Assembly: GCA_050700835.1 (NCBI GenBank)
Contig: JBOHDX010000105.1
Span: 1-48,530 of the forward strand
Source of the DNA: JBOHDX01 sp050700835
GTDB taxonomy: Bacteria > Actinomycetota > Actinomycetes > Propionibacteriales > Nocardioidaceae
Direction of reading: 5' to 3'
Length of the DNA stretch: 48,530 bases
Positions within the stretch are counted from its first letter, which is position 1. Every line of letters begins with the position of its first letter. Position numbers and translations under genes: made by a program. Under the pieces are notes generated by a model. That model was not told the origin of the DNA. It saw only the letters and a list, made by a program, of their open reading frames with translations, and ran no database searches. This document shows, piece by piece, positions 7,352 through 14,768 of the stretch.

Positions 7352-7357
7352 GCGTGG

Positions 7358-7777
7358 GTGACCGAGCAGTCCGTGAGCTATCGGGGCGAGGCGTTGGGTC
7401 GTCCGGAGCGCGGTCCCGGATCCGTGGCATCGCTGGGACGCCGCCTCCTCGCCCTGCTGATCGACTGGCTGCTGTGCAGCCTGATCGCGAGCGCCCTGCT
7501 CCGAGCCTTCGGCTGGGATCGAACCGGCGCCGCGACCCTGCTCCCGATCGCGGTGCTCTTCGTCGAGCGGACGCTGCTCGACGGCACCTTGGGCTACTCC
7601 ATCGGTCAGCGGGTGACGCGCGTCGTGGTGGTACGCCTCAGTGGTGCAAGGCTGGGGCTGCCCCGAGCGGCGATCCGCTCCGCACTGCTCTGCCTGGCCG
7701 TCCCGGCGATGATCTGGAACGCCGACGGGCGTGGCCTCCACGACCTCGCTGCCGACTCGGTCGCACTGGTGGCGTGA
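7358..7777 (+). CDS. RDD-family membrane protein
   Basis: This 139-aa protein has an N-terminal basic segment, then hydrophobic helices at about 28-50 (LLALLIDWLLCSLIASALL), 57-70 and 105-120. The RDD signature appears as RRLLALLIDW, and the conserved end HDLAADSVAL is present. Its function is unknown; some RDD proteins are proposed ion or metabolite transporters. The neighbouring position next to divergent glnA is conserved in mycobacteria (Rv2219A). A GTG start at 7358 with a -10 hexamer six bases upstream indicates a leaderless transcript. Confidence 0.85.
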   Translation: MTEQSVSYRGEALGRPERGPGSVASLGRRLLALLIDWLLCSLIASALLRAFGWDRTGAATLLPIAVLFVERTLLDGTLGYSIGQRVTRVVVVRLSGARLGLPRAAIRSALLCLAVPAMIWNADGRGLHDLAADSVALVA

Positions 7778-7848
7778 CCGGCGCAACCGGAGCCGACGCC
7801 GGCGCGTGTCCCTTGGTGACACCGTTGCTGCAGGGGAGAAGGTGGCAG

Positions 7849-8631
7849 ATGGCCGCGAGCACAGCCCATGACGACTTCGCTGATCTGTACGACGCCACGT
7901 ACGGACGCGTCGTCGCGCACGTCTACGGCATCAGCGGCAACCTTGCCGACGCCCAGGAGATTGCCCAAGAGGCGTTCCTCAAGGCATGGCAGCGCTGGGA
8001 CTCGATCAGCAGGTACGACGAGCCCACGGCGTGGGTGATCCGGGTCGCGCACAATCTCGCGCTGAGCCGGTGGCGCCGCGCACGGACGGCGGCCCAGGGG
8101 CTGCTCAGGCTCGGTGCGCCGGAACCCGATCTCGGTCCTGGCCCCGAGTCGGTCGCGCTGGTCCACGCCCTTCGGCAGGTGTCGCTGGAGCAGCGGCGCG
8201 CGTTGGTGCTGCACCACCTGAGCGGGATGCCGATTGCGCAGATAGCCGTCATCGAGAAAGTGGCCGAGGGGACCATCAAGGCTCGGCTGTCACGCGGCCG
8301 GCGGGCCCTCGCGGTCCTGCTGGCCGACGATCCCGACCGCGGCGACGGTGCGAAGCCCGATCCGGCACCCGATCCGACCGAGGGCCGTGGCCGGGCGCGC
8401 GCCGGACACCCGGGAGCCTCGGATCTGGATCGCGCTGAGCGTCGGGGAGCCTCCGACCTGGATCGCGCTGAAAGTCTCGGAGCCTCGGGTCCGGATCGCG
8501 GTCGGGGAGCCTCGGGTCCGGATCGCGGTCGGGGAGCCTCGGGCCCGGATCGCGGTCGGGCCGGGCGCTTCGCGCTCAGGGTCGCCCGCTGGATCGATGT
8601 CGTGCGCGGACCGCAGGTTCGTCATGCCTGA
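7849..8631 (+). CDS. SigE-like (SigE-family ECF) RNA polymerase sigma factor with an extended tail
   Basis: This 260-aa protein has region 2 at about 8-80 (DFADLYDATYGRVVAHVYG, then DAQEIAQEAFLKAWQRW) and region 4 at about 100-155 (LVHALRQVSLEQRRALVLHH, then EGTIKARLSRGRRAL). The start is ATG 7849 behind GGGGAGAAGG; the open frame upstream is not coding. Typical members end near 170 aa. This one continues about 90 residues through a disordered tail of GASDLDRAE and GASGPDRGR repeats encoded by tandem DNA repeats. It overlaps the next gene by eight bases (ATGCCTGA), so the two are translationally coupled. Regulation by the downstream membrane protein is inferred. Confidence 0.85.
   Translation: MAASTAHDDFADLYDATYGRVVAHVYGISGNLADAQEIAQEAFLKAWQRWDSISRYDEPTAWVIRVAHNLALSRWRRARTAAQGLLRLGAPEPDLGPGPESVALVHALRQVSLEQRRALVLHHLSGMPIAQIAVIEKVAEGTIKARLSRGRRALAVLLADDPDRGDGAKPDPAPDPTEGRGRARAGHPGASDLDRAERRGASDLDRAESLGASGPDRGRGASGPDRGRGASGPDRGRAGRFALRVARWIDVVRGPQVRHA
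8413..8559 (+). repeat. Minisatellite in the sigma-factor tail
   Basis: Five tandem units each begin GGAGCCTC. Two are 33 bases (8413-8445, 8446-8478) and three are 27 bases (8479-8505, 8506-8532, 8533-8559). All lengths are multiples of three, so copy-number change keeps the frame. The last three units differ by only one or two bases, which points to recent expansion. Confidence 0.85.
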
Positions 8632-9388
8632 GCCGACGCTGTCCCCGGACCGAGCCGACGAGATGTTCGCCCAGCTGCGCCGCGACGTCATGGGCCAGGT
8701 GAGCCCGCCGCCGCTGACCGCACTGATCCGGCGGCGGCGCCAGAGGCGTACCCAGCGGTGGGGCGTCGTGGCCGCCGTGGGCTGCGTGCTTGCGGGCGTC
8801 GTCCTGCTGTGGCCCTCGGCACCGGGGAAGGCGCCCAGCGTCGCAGGCCCCGTGCCGGCCTCGGCCTTCGTAACCTCCGGCGACCTGAACATGTCTCTGG
8901 GAGGCGCGTTCGGCCGTGCGGTGTGGCACCCCGCCGCAACGCTCCCACCGGTGTTGACGTGGAACGGCTGCGCGCCGTCCGAGTCCGCCGGGGACGAGCA
9001 GCTGCTGGTGAGGCACCGGTTCGGCGCGACATCGGTGGCCTCGCACATCACCTTGACCGGTGAGACCGCCTCCGCCGACGCCCTGACGACGCAGCTGAAC
9101 CACGAGGTACGGGCCTGCGTCGCGACCCATCAGCAGCGGACCGGGTTCCGACTCGTGGCCCACAACGGGTTCGCCGTGCACGCCGCCTCGGGGACGGCCC
9201 ACGTCTTCGGCTGGACCACGCTCGGGAAGGTCCGCGGTGCCACGCAGTGGGAGCTGCTCGTGGTGGCTCGGTCCGGCCGCGCAGTCGAGGTACTGACCCT
9301 GCGTACGCACGGCAACGGAAGCCTCTCGGACTCACAGTGGGCGGGCTTGGCGAGAGTCGCGTTGGTCCGCCTCGCGACCGCGAACTGA
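8624..9388 (+). CDS. Membrane protein, candidate anti-sigma factor
   Basis: This 254-aa protein starts at ATG 8624, overlapping the sigma-factor stop. It has a cytoplasmic N-terminal segment of about 40 residues ending in a strongly basic RRRRQRRTQR, one membrane helix (about 46-62, WGVVAAVGCVLAGVVLLW), and an outer domain of about 190 residues with two cysteines. No zinc-binding HxxxCxxC anti-sigma motif is visible. The gene order and topology suggest it controls the adjacent sigma factor, but the sequence itself is not a recognised family. Confidence 0.6.
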   Translation: MPEPTLSPDRADEMFAQLRRDVMGQVSPPPLTALIRRRRQRRTQRWGVVAAVGCVLAGVVLLWPSAPGKAPSVAGPVPASAFVTSGDLNMSLGGAFGRAVWHPAATLPPVLTWNGCAPSESAGDEQLLVRHRFGATSVASHITLTGETASADALTTQLNHEVRACVATHQQRTGFRLVAHNGFAVHAASGTAHVFGWTTLGKVRGATQWELLVVARSGRAVEVLTLRTHGNGSLSDSQWAGLARVALVRLATAN

Positions 9389-9397
9389 TCCCGCGGA

Positions 9398-9460
9398 GCG
9401 CGCTTGGCGCGATGTGGCTGATTCGCCGGCGGCGGGTTCACCGATTCGCGCCAAACGCGC
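9398..9460. terminator. Long inverted repeat after the anti-sigma candidate
   Basis: GCGCGCTTGGCGCGA (9398-9412) and TCGCGCCAAACGCGC (9446-9460) are reverse complements with one mismatch, separated by 33 bases. The repeat lies ten bases after the stop at 9388 and before the end of a convergent LuxR relic. It could terminate transcription from both sides. There is no T tract. Confidence 0.45.
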
Positions 9461-9523
9461 GTGCCGCCCCGGGGAGGCTCGGACGGATCGCTCGCCTGTG
9501 CTGCCGAACGGGCCGACTCATGC

Positions 9524-10055
9524 CTATGGGTTGTCGTCGAGTAGATGGAGGTGGTGAGCCGCGGTGGTCGCTGCGGACCGGCTCGTCACGTCGAGCTTGG
9601 TGAGGATGTGGGAGACGTGGACGCTCGCCGTCTTTGGTGAGATGAACAACTGGGCAGCGATCTGGTCGTTGGTGCGTCCATCCGCGATGAGATGGAGTGC
9701 CTCGACCTCCCGGACGGTGAGTCCGTGCCGTTCCTCACGTCGAGGTTCCGCACGTCCGCCGCTGTCGGGATCGGGCAGCCGGCCCCTCCGCGTGACGTCG
9801 GCCACCGCGTGCAGCAGCGGGATCGCTCGAAGGTAGAGCCCGATCTGCCGGGCCTCGAGCAGAGACTCGGCAGCCGAGGCCCGGTCACTGGCGGCGATCT
9901 GGCACTCGGCCAGCCGGACCAGAGTCCAAGCCCGGTCATGCACCTGTCCGGTGACCGCCCACGCGTCCACCGCGCTGCGCCACAGCTGGCTGATCGGGGT
10001 GGCCTTCGATTCGGCTCAGTTCGGCGTCGACCTGCGCGGTCCAGGCCCTTCCAAC
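9524..10055 (-). pseudogene. Relic of a large LuxR-family (LAL-type) regulator
   Basis: The last part, 9524-9970, encodes an intact LuxR-type HTH (LTVREVEALHLIADGRTNDQ, then AAQLFISPKTASVHVSHI and KLDVTSR) preceded by a helical repeat segment. The matching upstream segment (RAWTAQVDAELSRIE) lies in a different frame around 10000-10055, and the HTH frame is closed by TGA at 10016-10018. A frameshift between about 9990 and 10015 therefore separates them. The several hundred residues expected upstream, including the ATPase domain, are absent. I read this as a degraded gene end; a short HTH-only protein from 9970 is the alternative. Confidence 0.72.
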
Positions 10056-10228
10056 CGCACCGATGGGACGGACGGTGTCCTTCAGGTGGCGAAGCGGCGA
10101 GCGGCGTCGCACCGGCATATGACGATGATGCCCCCCCGGCACAGCCGTACGACGTAAGAATCCTGGACTCAAGATAGGGATTACGCTGGACGCCAACTCG
10201 ATGTCTTACGAGCACCGTCAGGAGTGAC

Positions 10229-10247
10229 GGTTCGCAGATCGCGAACC
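10229..10247. promoter_or_regulatory. Operator-like inverted repeat before the small secreted peptide
   Basis: GGTTCGC (10229-10235) and GCGAACC (10241-10247) form a perfect 7-bp inverted repeat around AGATC, 25 bases before the ATG at 10272. It could be an operator or a leader hairpin. Confidence 0.45.
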
Positions 10248-10271
10248 AAGATCTCAAGACAGGAACTCGAC

Positions 10272-10475
10272 ATGAACGTCGTAACCAACACCGCTTCAAA
10301 GAAGGCCCGAGCATCTGTGCTGTCCGGCATCGTGGTCATTGCCACGATGGTCCTGGTCGGAGCTTCAGGCCCCGCGTCGGCGAATCACATCAGCGAGCCC
10401 GGCGGCTCGTCGCTGTTGCAACCGACAAGCCCAGCGGTCATGTACAGGCCGTGCTTCATGACGCCGGTCTCGTGA
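10272..10475 (+). CDS. Small secreted peptide of unknown function
   Basis: The 67-aa product has a textbook Sec signal peptide: basic KKAR, a hydrophobic core (VLSGIVVIATMVLVGA) and an A-x-A site (ASA before NHI, about residue 37). The predicted mature peptide is only about 30 residues, begins NHISEPGG, is rich in Ser and Pro and contains one cysteine. The ATG at 10272 has an AGGA motif ten bases upstream; an in-frame earlier start at 10224 would spoil the signal peptide. I do not recognise the family. It may be a truncated remnant of a longer secreted protein. Confidence 0.5.
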   Translation: MNVVTNTASKKARASVLSGIVVIATMVLVGASGPASANHISEPGGSSLLQPTSPAVMYRPCFMTPVS

Positions 10476-10646
10476 AACGTCGCACTGGACGGACCGATCC
10501 CTCGGTGCCGTCTCGGTGCCGTCCCCACCGATTGGTCAACCGCACGAGCCACCCCTGAAGGGTGACCGCTGGCTAACCGTTCGTGAGCTGGGCCGACTGC
10601 ATCCGTTCCGCAGGCACGTCGGTCCAGCTCTCGCAACGCCCAGGGG
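10476..10646. other. Short intergenic region with repeats
   Basis: This gap between convergent genes holds an 11-base tandem duplication (TCGGTGCCGTC twice, about 10502-10523) and a small hairpin CACCC-CTGAA-GGGTG near 10550-10564. No gene is seen. Confidence 0.4.
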
Positions 10647-11363
10647 TCAGCGGTACTCGGGGTTGGCGTAGTCGAACCGGGCACCGGCATCCCACTCGGT
10701 GCGCTGGTTGCCGTACGCCGGGATTCCACCGGCCACGTTGAGCATCGCCGCGAGGTGCATCAGGTTCCACGTCATGAACGCGGTGTTGCGATTGGTGAAG
10801 TCGTTCTCCGGGCCACCGGATCCCGGATCGAGGTACGACGGGCCTGGCCCGGCCTCGCCGATCCAGCCGGCATCCGCCTGCGGCGGGACCGTGCAGCCGA
10901 GGTGCTGAAGGCTGTAGAGCACGTTCATCGCGCAGTGCTTGAGCCCGTCCTCGTTGCCGGTGATGAGCGCCCCACCGACCTTGCCGTAGTACGCGTACTG
11001 CCCCGCGTCGTTGAGCTCGCTGGAGCAGGCGTACAACCGCTCGATCACCCGCTTGGTGACACTGGAGTTGTCGCCCAACCAGATCGGTCCGGCGACCACC
11101 AGGATGTGTGCAGCCTTCACCGTGTCGTAGATGTCCGGCCACTCGTCGGTGTCCCAGCCGTGCTGGGTCATGTCCGGATAGACCCCGGTGGCGATGTCGC
11201 GGTCCACGGCCCGGATCACGTCGACCTGGACGCCGTGCTTGCGCATCACAGCTGCGCTGGCGTCGACGAGACCCTGGGTGTTCGACACCTCAGGGGAGCG
11301 TTTGAGTGTGCAGTTGAAGTACAGCGCCTTGAGTCCCGAGAAGTCCCATGCCGGATCGTTCAT
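10647..11363 (-). CDS. Flavodoxin-family NAD(P)H-dependent reductase
   Basis: This 238-aa protein has a flavodoxin-like fold of the FMN-reductase/WrbA type. Strand 1 with the phosphate loop is LKALYFNCTLKRSPEVSNT (about 11-29), the second element is HILVVAGPIWLGDNSSVTKR (about 86-105), and the third is GGALITGNEDG near 130. It likely binds FMN and reduces quinones or other acceptors with NAD(P)H; the substrate is unknown. ATG at 11363 has GGAGAG-type purines upstream. It is followed closely by the scramblase-like gene on the same strand, but that gene lies upstream, so they may share a transcript. Confidence 0.82.
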   Translation of the reverse strand: MNDPAWDFSGLKALYFNCTLKRSPEVSNTQGLVDASAAVMRKHGVQVDVIRAVDRDIATGVYPDMTQHGWDTDEWPDIYDTVKAAHILVVAGPIWLGDNSSVTKRVIERLYACSSELNDAGQYAYYGKVGGALITGNEDGLKHCAMNVLYSLQHLGCTVPPQADAGWIGEAGPGPSYLDPGSGGPENDFTNRNTAFMTWNLMHLAAMLNVAGGIPAYGNQRTEWDAGARFDYANPEYR

Positions 11364-11382
11364 GCCGACTCCTCTCTCCGGC

Positions 11383-12213
11383 TCACCCGAAGCCGCGGCT
11401 GTCCTGCTTGAGAGCCGTGTCGACGCTCAACGCGGAGGCGACGACGAGGCTCCGCAGCGGCTCGGACAACGACTGATGGATGTGTACGACGTAGTTGTCG
11501 GCCGTGGTGAACATCGTCTTCGCCAACCCTTCCCACGTCTTGGTGATCCGGGCGACCTCGCTGCCATGGCCGTCGTTGATCGCGAAGTTCCAGGCCCGCC
11601 AGTTCTCAGCCCGGATCTCGCCGACCTTTCCCTGCGGTGACTCCAGGCCGAACCGGATCTTGCCGATCGCGTTCTGCTGCACGATCGAGCCGATCTCGCT
11701 GCCGTTTGCGTCCTGGACCACGACTCGCGACTTCATCACCTTGGCCGGTCTGGTTAGCTGCAGGACCACCTGGCCGTTCATGTCGACGACCTGCAGCTTG
11801 TGGGTGAGGAACTGGTCCCACGAGGTGAGCACCCTGATCGCCTTCTTGGCGGCGCTCTGGCCGACCTCACGTACGGCGCCGATCTGGTTGCCGTTCTGGT
11901 CGAACACGGCGTACTCGTTGTTGACCTCGATCAGCTTGGCCTTCTGGTTCACCACCAGGACCGACTCGGTGAACAGCGAGCCTCCGCCGGGGCTGTAGCC
12001 GCCACCTGCCTTGGTCACGTCGCGCTGGATCTTGTCCGCCGACCGGTTCACCGTCGGGATCGCGCCGCCCTGGGTTGGCAGCGATGCCACGCTCTGGCGT
12101 CCGTGCGACGACACGTAGTCGGTCCACGTCGTGCCGTCGAAGTAGCGGTACTCGTGCTGGCCTCCCGGGTCGGGATACCAGTTGGCCGGGGCGGATCCGG
12201 GCGTCTGTGTCAT
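11383..12213 (-). CDS. DUF2510 plus scramblase/LURP-one-like protein
   Basis: This 276-aa protein begins with a DUF2510 module (about 10-38: ANWYPDPGGQHEYRYFDGTT, then WTDYV), a WW-like segment common in actinobacterial envelope-linked proteins. After a linker comes a tubby/scramblase-type beta domain (about 78-270) with ESVLVVNQKAKLIEVNNEYA, VVDMNGQVVL and a hydrophobic segment LVVASALSVDT near the C-terminus. The lipid-binding or scrambling role is a family prediction. The ATG at 12213 lies seven bases after TAGCCT, so the transcript is probably leaderless. Confidence 0.75.
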   Translation of the reverse strand: MTQTPGSAPANWYPDPGGQHEYRYFDGTTWTDYVSSHGRQSVASLPTQGGAIPTVNRSADKIQRDVTKAGGGYSPGGGSLFTESVLVVNQKAKLIEVNNEYAVFDQNGNQIGAVREVGQSAAKKAIRVLTSWDQFLTHKLQVVDMNGQVVLQLTRPAKVMKSRVVVQDANGSEIGSIVQQNAIGKIRFGLESPQGKVGEIRAENWRAWNFAINDGHGSEVARITKTWEGLAKTMFTTADNYVVHIHQSLSEPLRSLVVASALSVDTALKQDSRGFG

Positions 12214-12220
12214 GGCGCAG

Positions 12221-12226
12221 AGGCTA
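12221..12226 (-). promoter_or_regulatory. -10 element for the leaderless scramblase-like gene
   Basis: On the minus strand TAGCCT lies seven bases before the ATG at 12213. Confidence 0.5.
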
Positions 12227-12240
12227 CCGGCCGGGGCCGG

Positions 12241-12930
12241 TCAGCGTCCCTGCATCAGCTTTCGGGTGCCTTTCATCGACGTCGGCACCGGGCCCTTGGG
12301 CAAGGGCGCCTGCGGACGCATCGCATCCAGGGCCTTCAGGCGTTGCAACAGCTCGGTCATCTCGGCCGGACGGATGTTGCGCGGCAGCTTGCGGACGTGG
12401 CGTACCAGCTTGGGGACCGGAACCATGCCCTCCTCCTCGCCGACGCAGATGTCATAGATCGTGACCTCCCCGGCAACCCGGGCGTGCTTCCTCTTCTCCA
12501 CCGCCAGCAGGTTGCGGACCCGGGTCGGGTTGCCCTCACCGACCAGGATGATCCCCGGCTGACCGACGACTCGGTGCACGACGTCCTGGCTCTTGGTGAA
12601 CGAGATCGCCGGCTTCAGGGCCCACCCGCGCTTGAGCATCTGCAGCGCACCGGCGGCCGCGCCGACCTGGCCCTCGACCGCCGCATAGGCCGCCCGCTCC
12701 GCACGCCGGCCGAAGACGATCAGCACGGCCAGCAGCCCGGTCATGACACCTAGGACGATGGCCAGCACCGGGTTGACCAGCCACGCGACGACACCGGCGA
12801 CGACGCCGCCCACGACGACAAACCAGGCGAGCAGGATCAGCCCGATCCTCGGGTCCTGCGCCTTGGTGCTGCGGTAGGCCGCGGCGATCTGTCGGATGCG
12901 GCCCTTGGGGGGTGCTGCGGGTGTCGACAT
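12241..12930 (-). CDS. DUF4191 membrane protein
   Basis: This 229-aa protein matches the DUF4191 family (Rv2219 in M. tuberculosis) found beside lipA in most actinobacteria. A basic N-terminus precedes two membrane helices at about 28-48 and 53-72 (GLILLAWFVVVGGVVAGVVA, then NPVLAIVLGVMTGLLAVLIV). A soluble cytosolic domain follows, with conserved GWALKPAISFTKSQDVVHRV and GIILVGEG. The function is unknown. It lies 38 bases downstream of lipA on the same strand, which suggests a lipB-lipA-DUF4191 operon. The ATG is preceded by GAGGG. Confidence 0.88.
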   Translation of the reverse strand: MSTPAAPPKGRIRQIAAAYRSTKAQDPRIGLILLAWFVVVGGVVAGVVAWLVNPVLAIVLGVMTGLLAVLIVFGRRAERAAYAAVEGQVGAAAGALQMLKRGWALKPAISFTKSQDVVHRVVGQPGIILVGEGNPTRVRNLLAVEKRKHARVAGEVTIYDICVGEEEGMVPVPKLVRHVRKLPRNIRPAEMTELLQRLKALDAMRPQAPLPKGPVPTSMKGTRKLMQGR

Positions 12931-12968
12931 GCGGGAGCCCTCGGTCGTGTTCGGTGCGGACGCTCAGC

Positions 12969-13916
12969 CTACGCGCTGACGGCGTCGTTCTCTGCGGCAC
13001 GGCGGTTCAGCGCCTGCCGATAGAGACGACCGGCGCGGTACGACGAACGGACCAGCGGTCCCGACATGACGCCGGCGAAGCCGATCTCCTCGGCCTCGGC
13101 CGCGAACGCGACGAACTCGTCGGGGTGCACCCAGCGGTCGACCGGGTGGTGCCGCACCGACGGTCGGAGATACTGCGTGATCGTCACCAGGTCGCAGCCG
13201 GCGCGATGCAGGTCGCGCAGCGCGGCGCTGACCTCCGCGGGCTCCTCGCCCATGCCGAGGATCAGGTTGGACTTGGTCACCAGGCCGGCCTCGCGGGCAC
13301 GGGTGATCACCTCGAGCGAGCGGTCGTACCGGAACGCCGGCCGGATCCGTTTGAAGATCCGCGGCACCGTCTCGACGTTGTGGGCGAGCACCTCGGGCTC
13401 GGACCCGAACACCTCGGCCAGCTGCTCGGGGATCGCGTTGAAGTCGGGAATCAGCAGCTCGACCCCGGTGCCGGGGTTGAGCGCGTGGATCTGCCGCACC
13501 GTCTCGGCGTACAGCCAGGCCCCGCCGTCCGATAGGTCGTCACGAGCGACGCCGGTGATCGTGGAGTAGCGCAGACCCATGCTCTGGACGCTCTCGGCAA
13601 CGCGGCGAGGCTCGTCGCGGTCGAGGTCGTCGGGCTTGCCGGTGTCGATCTGGCAGAAGTCGCACCGCCGGGTGCACTGCTCTCCGCCGATGAGGAACGT
13701 CGCCTCGCGGTCCTCCCAGCACTCGAAGATGTTGGGGCAGCCGGCCTCCTGGCAGACCGTGTGCAGGCCCTCGCTCTTCACCAACGACTGCAGCTCGCGG
13801 TACTGCGGACCCATCGTGGCCCGTGTCTTGATCCAGGACGGCTTCTTCTCGATGGGCGTCGCAGAGTTGCGGACTTCCAGGCGCAACATCTTGCGTCCTT
13901 CGGGGGCGATCGTCAC
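12969..13916 (-). CDS. lipA: Lipoyl synthase
   Basis: This 315-aa radical SAM enzyme inserts two sulfurs into octanoyl groups on lipoyl domains. The auxiliary cluster cysteines are C55, C60 and C66 (CQEAGCPNIFEC) and the radical SAM motif is C81-x3-C85-x2-C88 (CTRRCDFC). The RSSY substrate motif is present near the C-terminus (VRSSYRAG). GTG at 13916 overlaps the lipB stop as GTGA, so translation is coupled to lipB. Likely targets encoded here are the two-domain E2 (16288-18282) and the glycine cleavage H protein, which is elsewhere. Confidence 0.98.
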   Translation of the reverse strand: MTIAPEGRKMLRLEVRNSATPIEKKPSWIKTRATMGPQYRELQSLVKSEGLHTVCQEAGCPNIFECWEDREATFLIGGEQCTRRCDFCQIDTGKPDDLDRDEPRRVAESVQSMGLRYSTITGVARDDLSDGGAWLYAETVRQIHALNPGTGVELLIPDFNAIPEQLAEVFGSEPEVLAHNVETVPRIFKRIRPAFRYDRSLEVITRAREAGLVTKSNLILGMGEEPAEVSAALRDLHRAGCDLVTITQYLRPSVRHHPVDRWVHPDEFVAFAAEAEEIGFAGVMSGPLVRSSYRAGRLYRQALNRRAAENDAVSA

Positions 13917-14665
13917 CCTGCCAGCCTACGCGGCCGGCTGACGTGCACGGCAGCGGTGGTGTCGACGTGGGAGAGGTCGGGAGCGCGGTCGTAGGGGTGC
14001 CATGAGAACAGCTCGGCCAGGTGCGGGGCGGCCTTGTCCGCGACCTCGAGGACCGACACCGGGCGGTCCAGCTCGGCGGACAAGGACGTCACTCCGGCGT
14101 CGGCGATGCCGCAGGGCACGATGGTGGCGAACCAGTCCAGGTCGACGTCACAGTTGATCGCGAAGCCGTGCATCGTCACATGTCTTGATACCCGGACCCC
14201 GAGCGCGGCCACCTTGCGCTCCGGACCGCGTTCGTCGGCGGCGATCCAAACGCCCGACCGTCCAGCGACGCGCCCGGTCGCCACGCCGAGGTCGGTGCAG
14301 GTACGGATCAGGGCCTCCTCCATGCGGCGCACGTAGTCCACGACGTACACATGCGACGGCAGCTTGACGATGGGGTAGCCGACGAGCTGCCCAGGCCCGT
14401 GGAAGGTGATCTTGCCGCCGCGGTCGACGTCGATGACCGGCGTTCCGTCCACCGGCCGCTCGTGCGGTTCGGTTCGCTTGCCAGCCGTGAACACCGGCGG
14501 GTGCTCGAGCAGCAGCACGACGTCGTCGATCTCGTCCTCGGCCCGGGCGGCGTGCAGCCGGCGCTGGTCGTCCCACGCTCGCTGGTAGTCGATCAGCTCG
14601 GTGCCGAGACCGACCCGACGCAGCTCGAGGGCGGCGCGAGACGGGGCGACGTCGATGTCCGGCAC
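13913..14665 (-). CDS. lipB: Lipoyl(octanoyl) transferase
   Basis: This enzyme transfers octanoate from acyl carrier protein to lipoyl domains, the step before LipA. Family motifs are complete: LLLEHPPVFTAGKRTEPHE, GGKITFHGPGQLVGYPI, GRSGVWI, catalytic lysine in RKVAALGVRVSR and catalytic cysteine in IVPCGI. I place the start at GTG 14665 (250 aa) because TACCGT lies six bases upstream as a leaderless -10. An open frame to ATG 14731 would add 22 poorly conserved residues. The stop overlaps the lipA start by GTGA. Confidence 0.96.
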   Translation of the reverse strand: MPDIDVAPSRAALELRRVGLGTELIDYQRAWDDQRRLHAARAEDEIDDVVLLLEHPPVFTAGKRTEPHERPVDGTPVIDVDRGGKITFHGPGQLVGYPIVKLPSHVYVVDYVRRMEEALIRTCTDLGVATGRVAGRSGVWIAADERGPERKVAALGVRVSRHVTMHGFAINCDVDLDWFATIVPCGIADAGVTSLSAELDRPVSVLEVADKAAPHLAELFSWHPYDRAPDLSHVDTTAAVHVSRPRRLAG

Positions 14666-14671
14666 GTCCCC

Positions 14672-14677
14672 ACGGTA
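14672..14677 (-). promoter_or_regulatory. -10 element for leaderless lipB
   Basis: On the minus strand TACCGT is six bases before GTG 14665. This supports the shorter LipB start. Confidence 0.5.
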
Positions 14678-14768
14678 GCCCGCGCCGCGGGACGCCTGTC
14701 CCGCCGTCCTCCGGATCCGGGCTGTGGACAACTCCCTACCTACCAGACCACGGACCCATGCTGACTAC

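Noticed and set aside
8413..8559. Repeat array considered as CRISPR
   Set aside because: Units are contiguous with no unique spacers and stay in frame inside a gene; this is a coding minisatellite.
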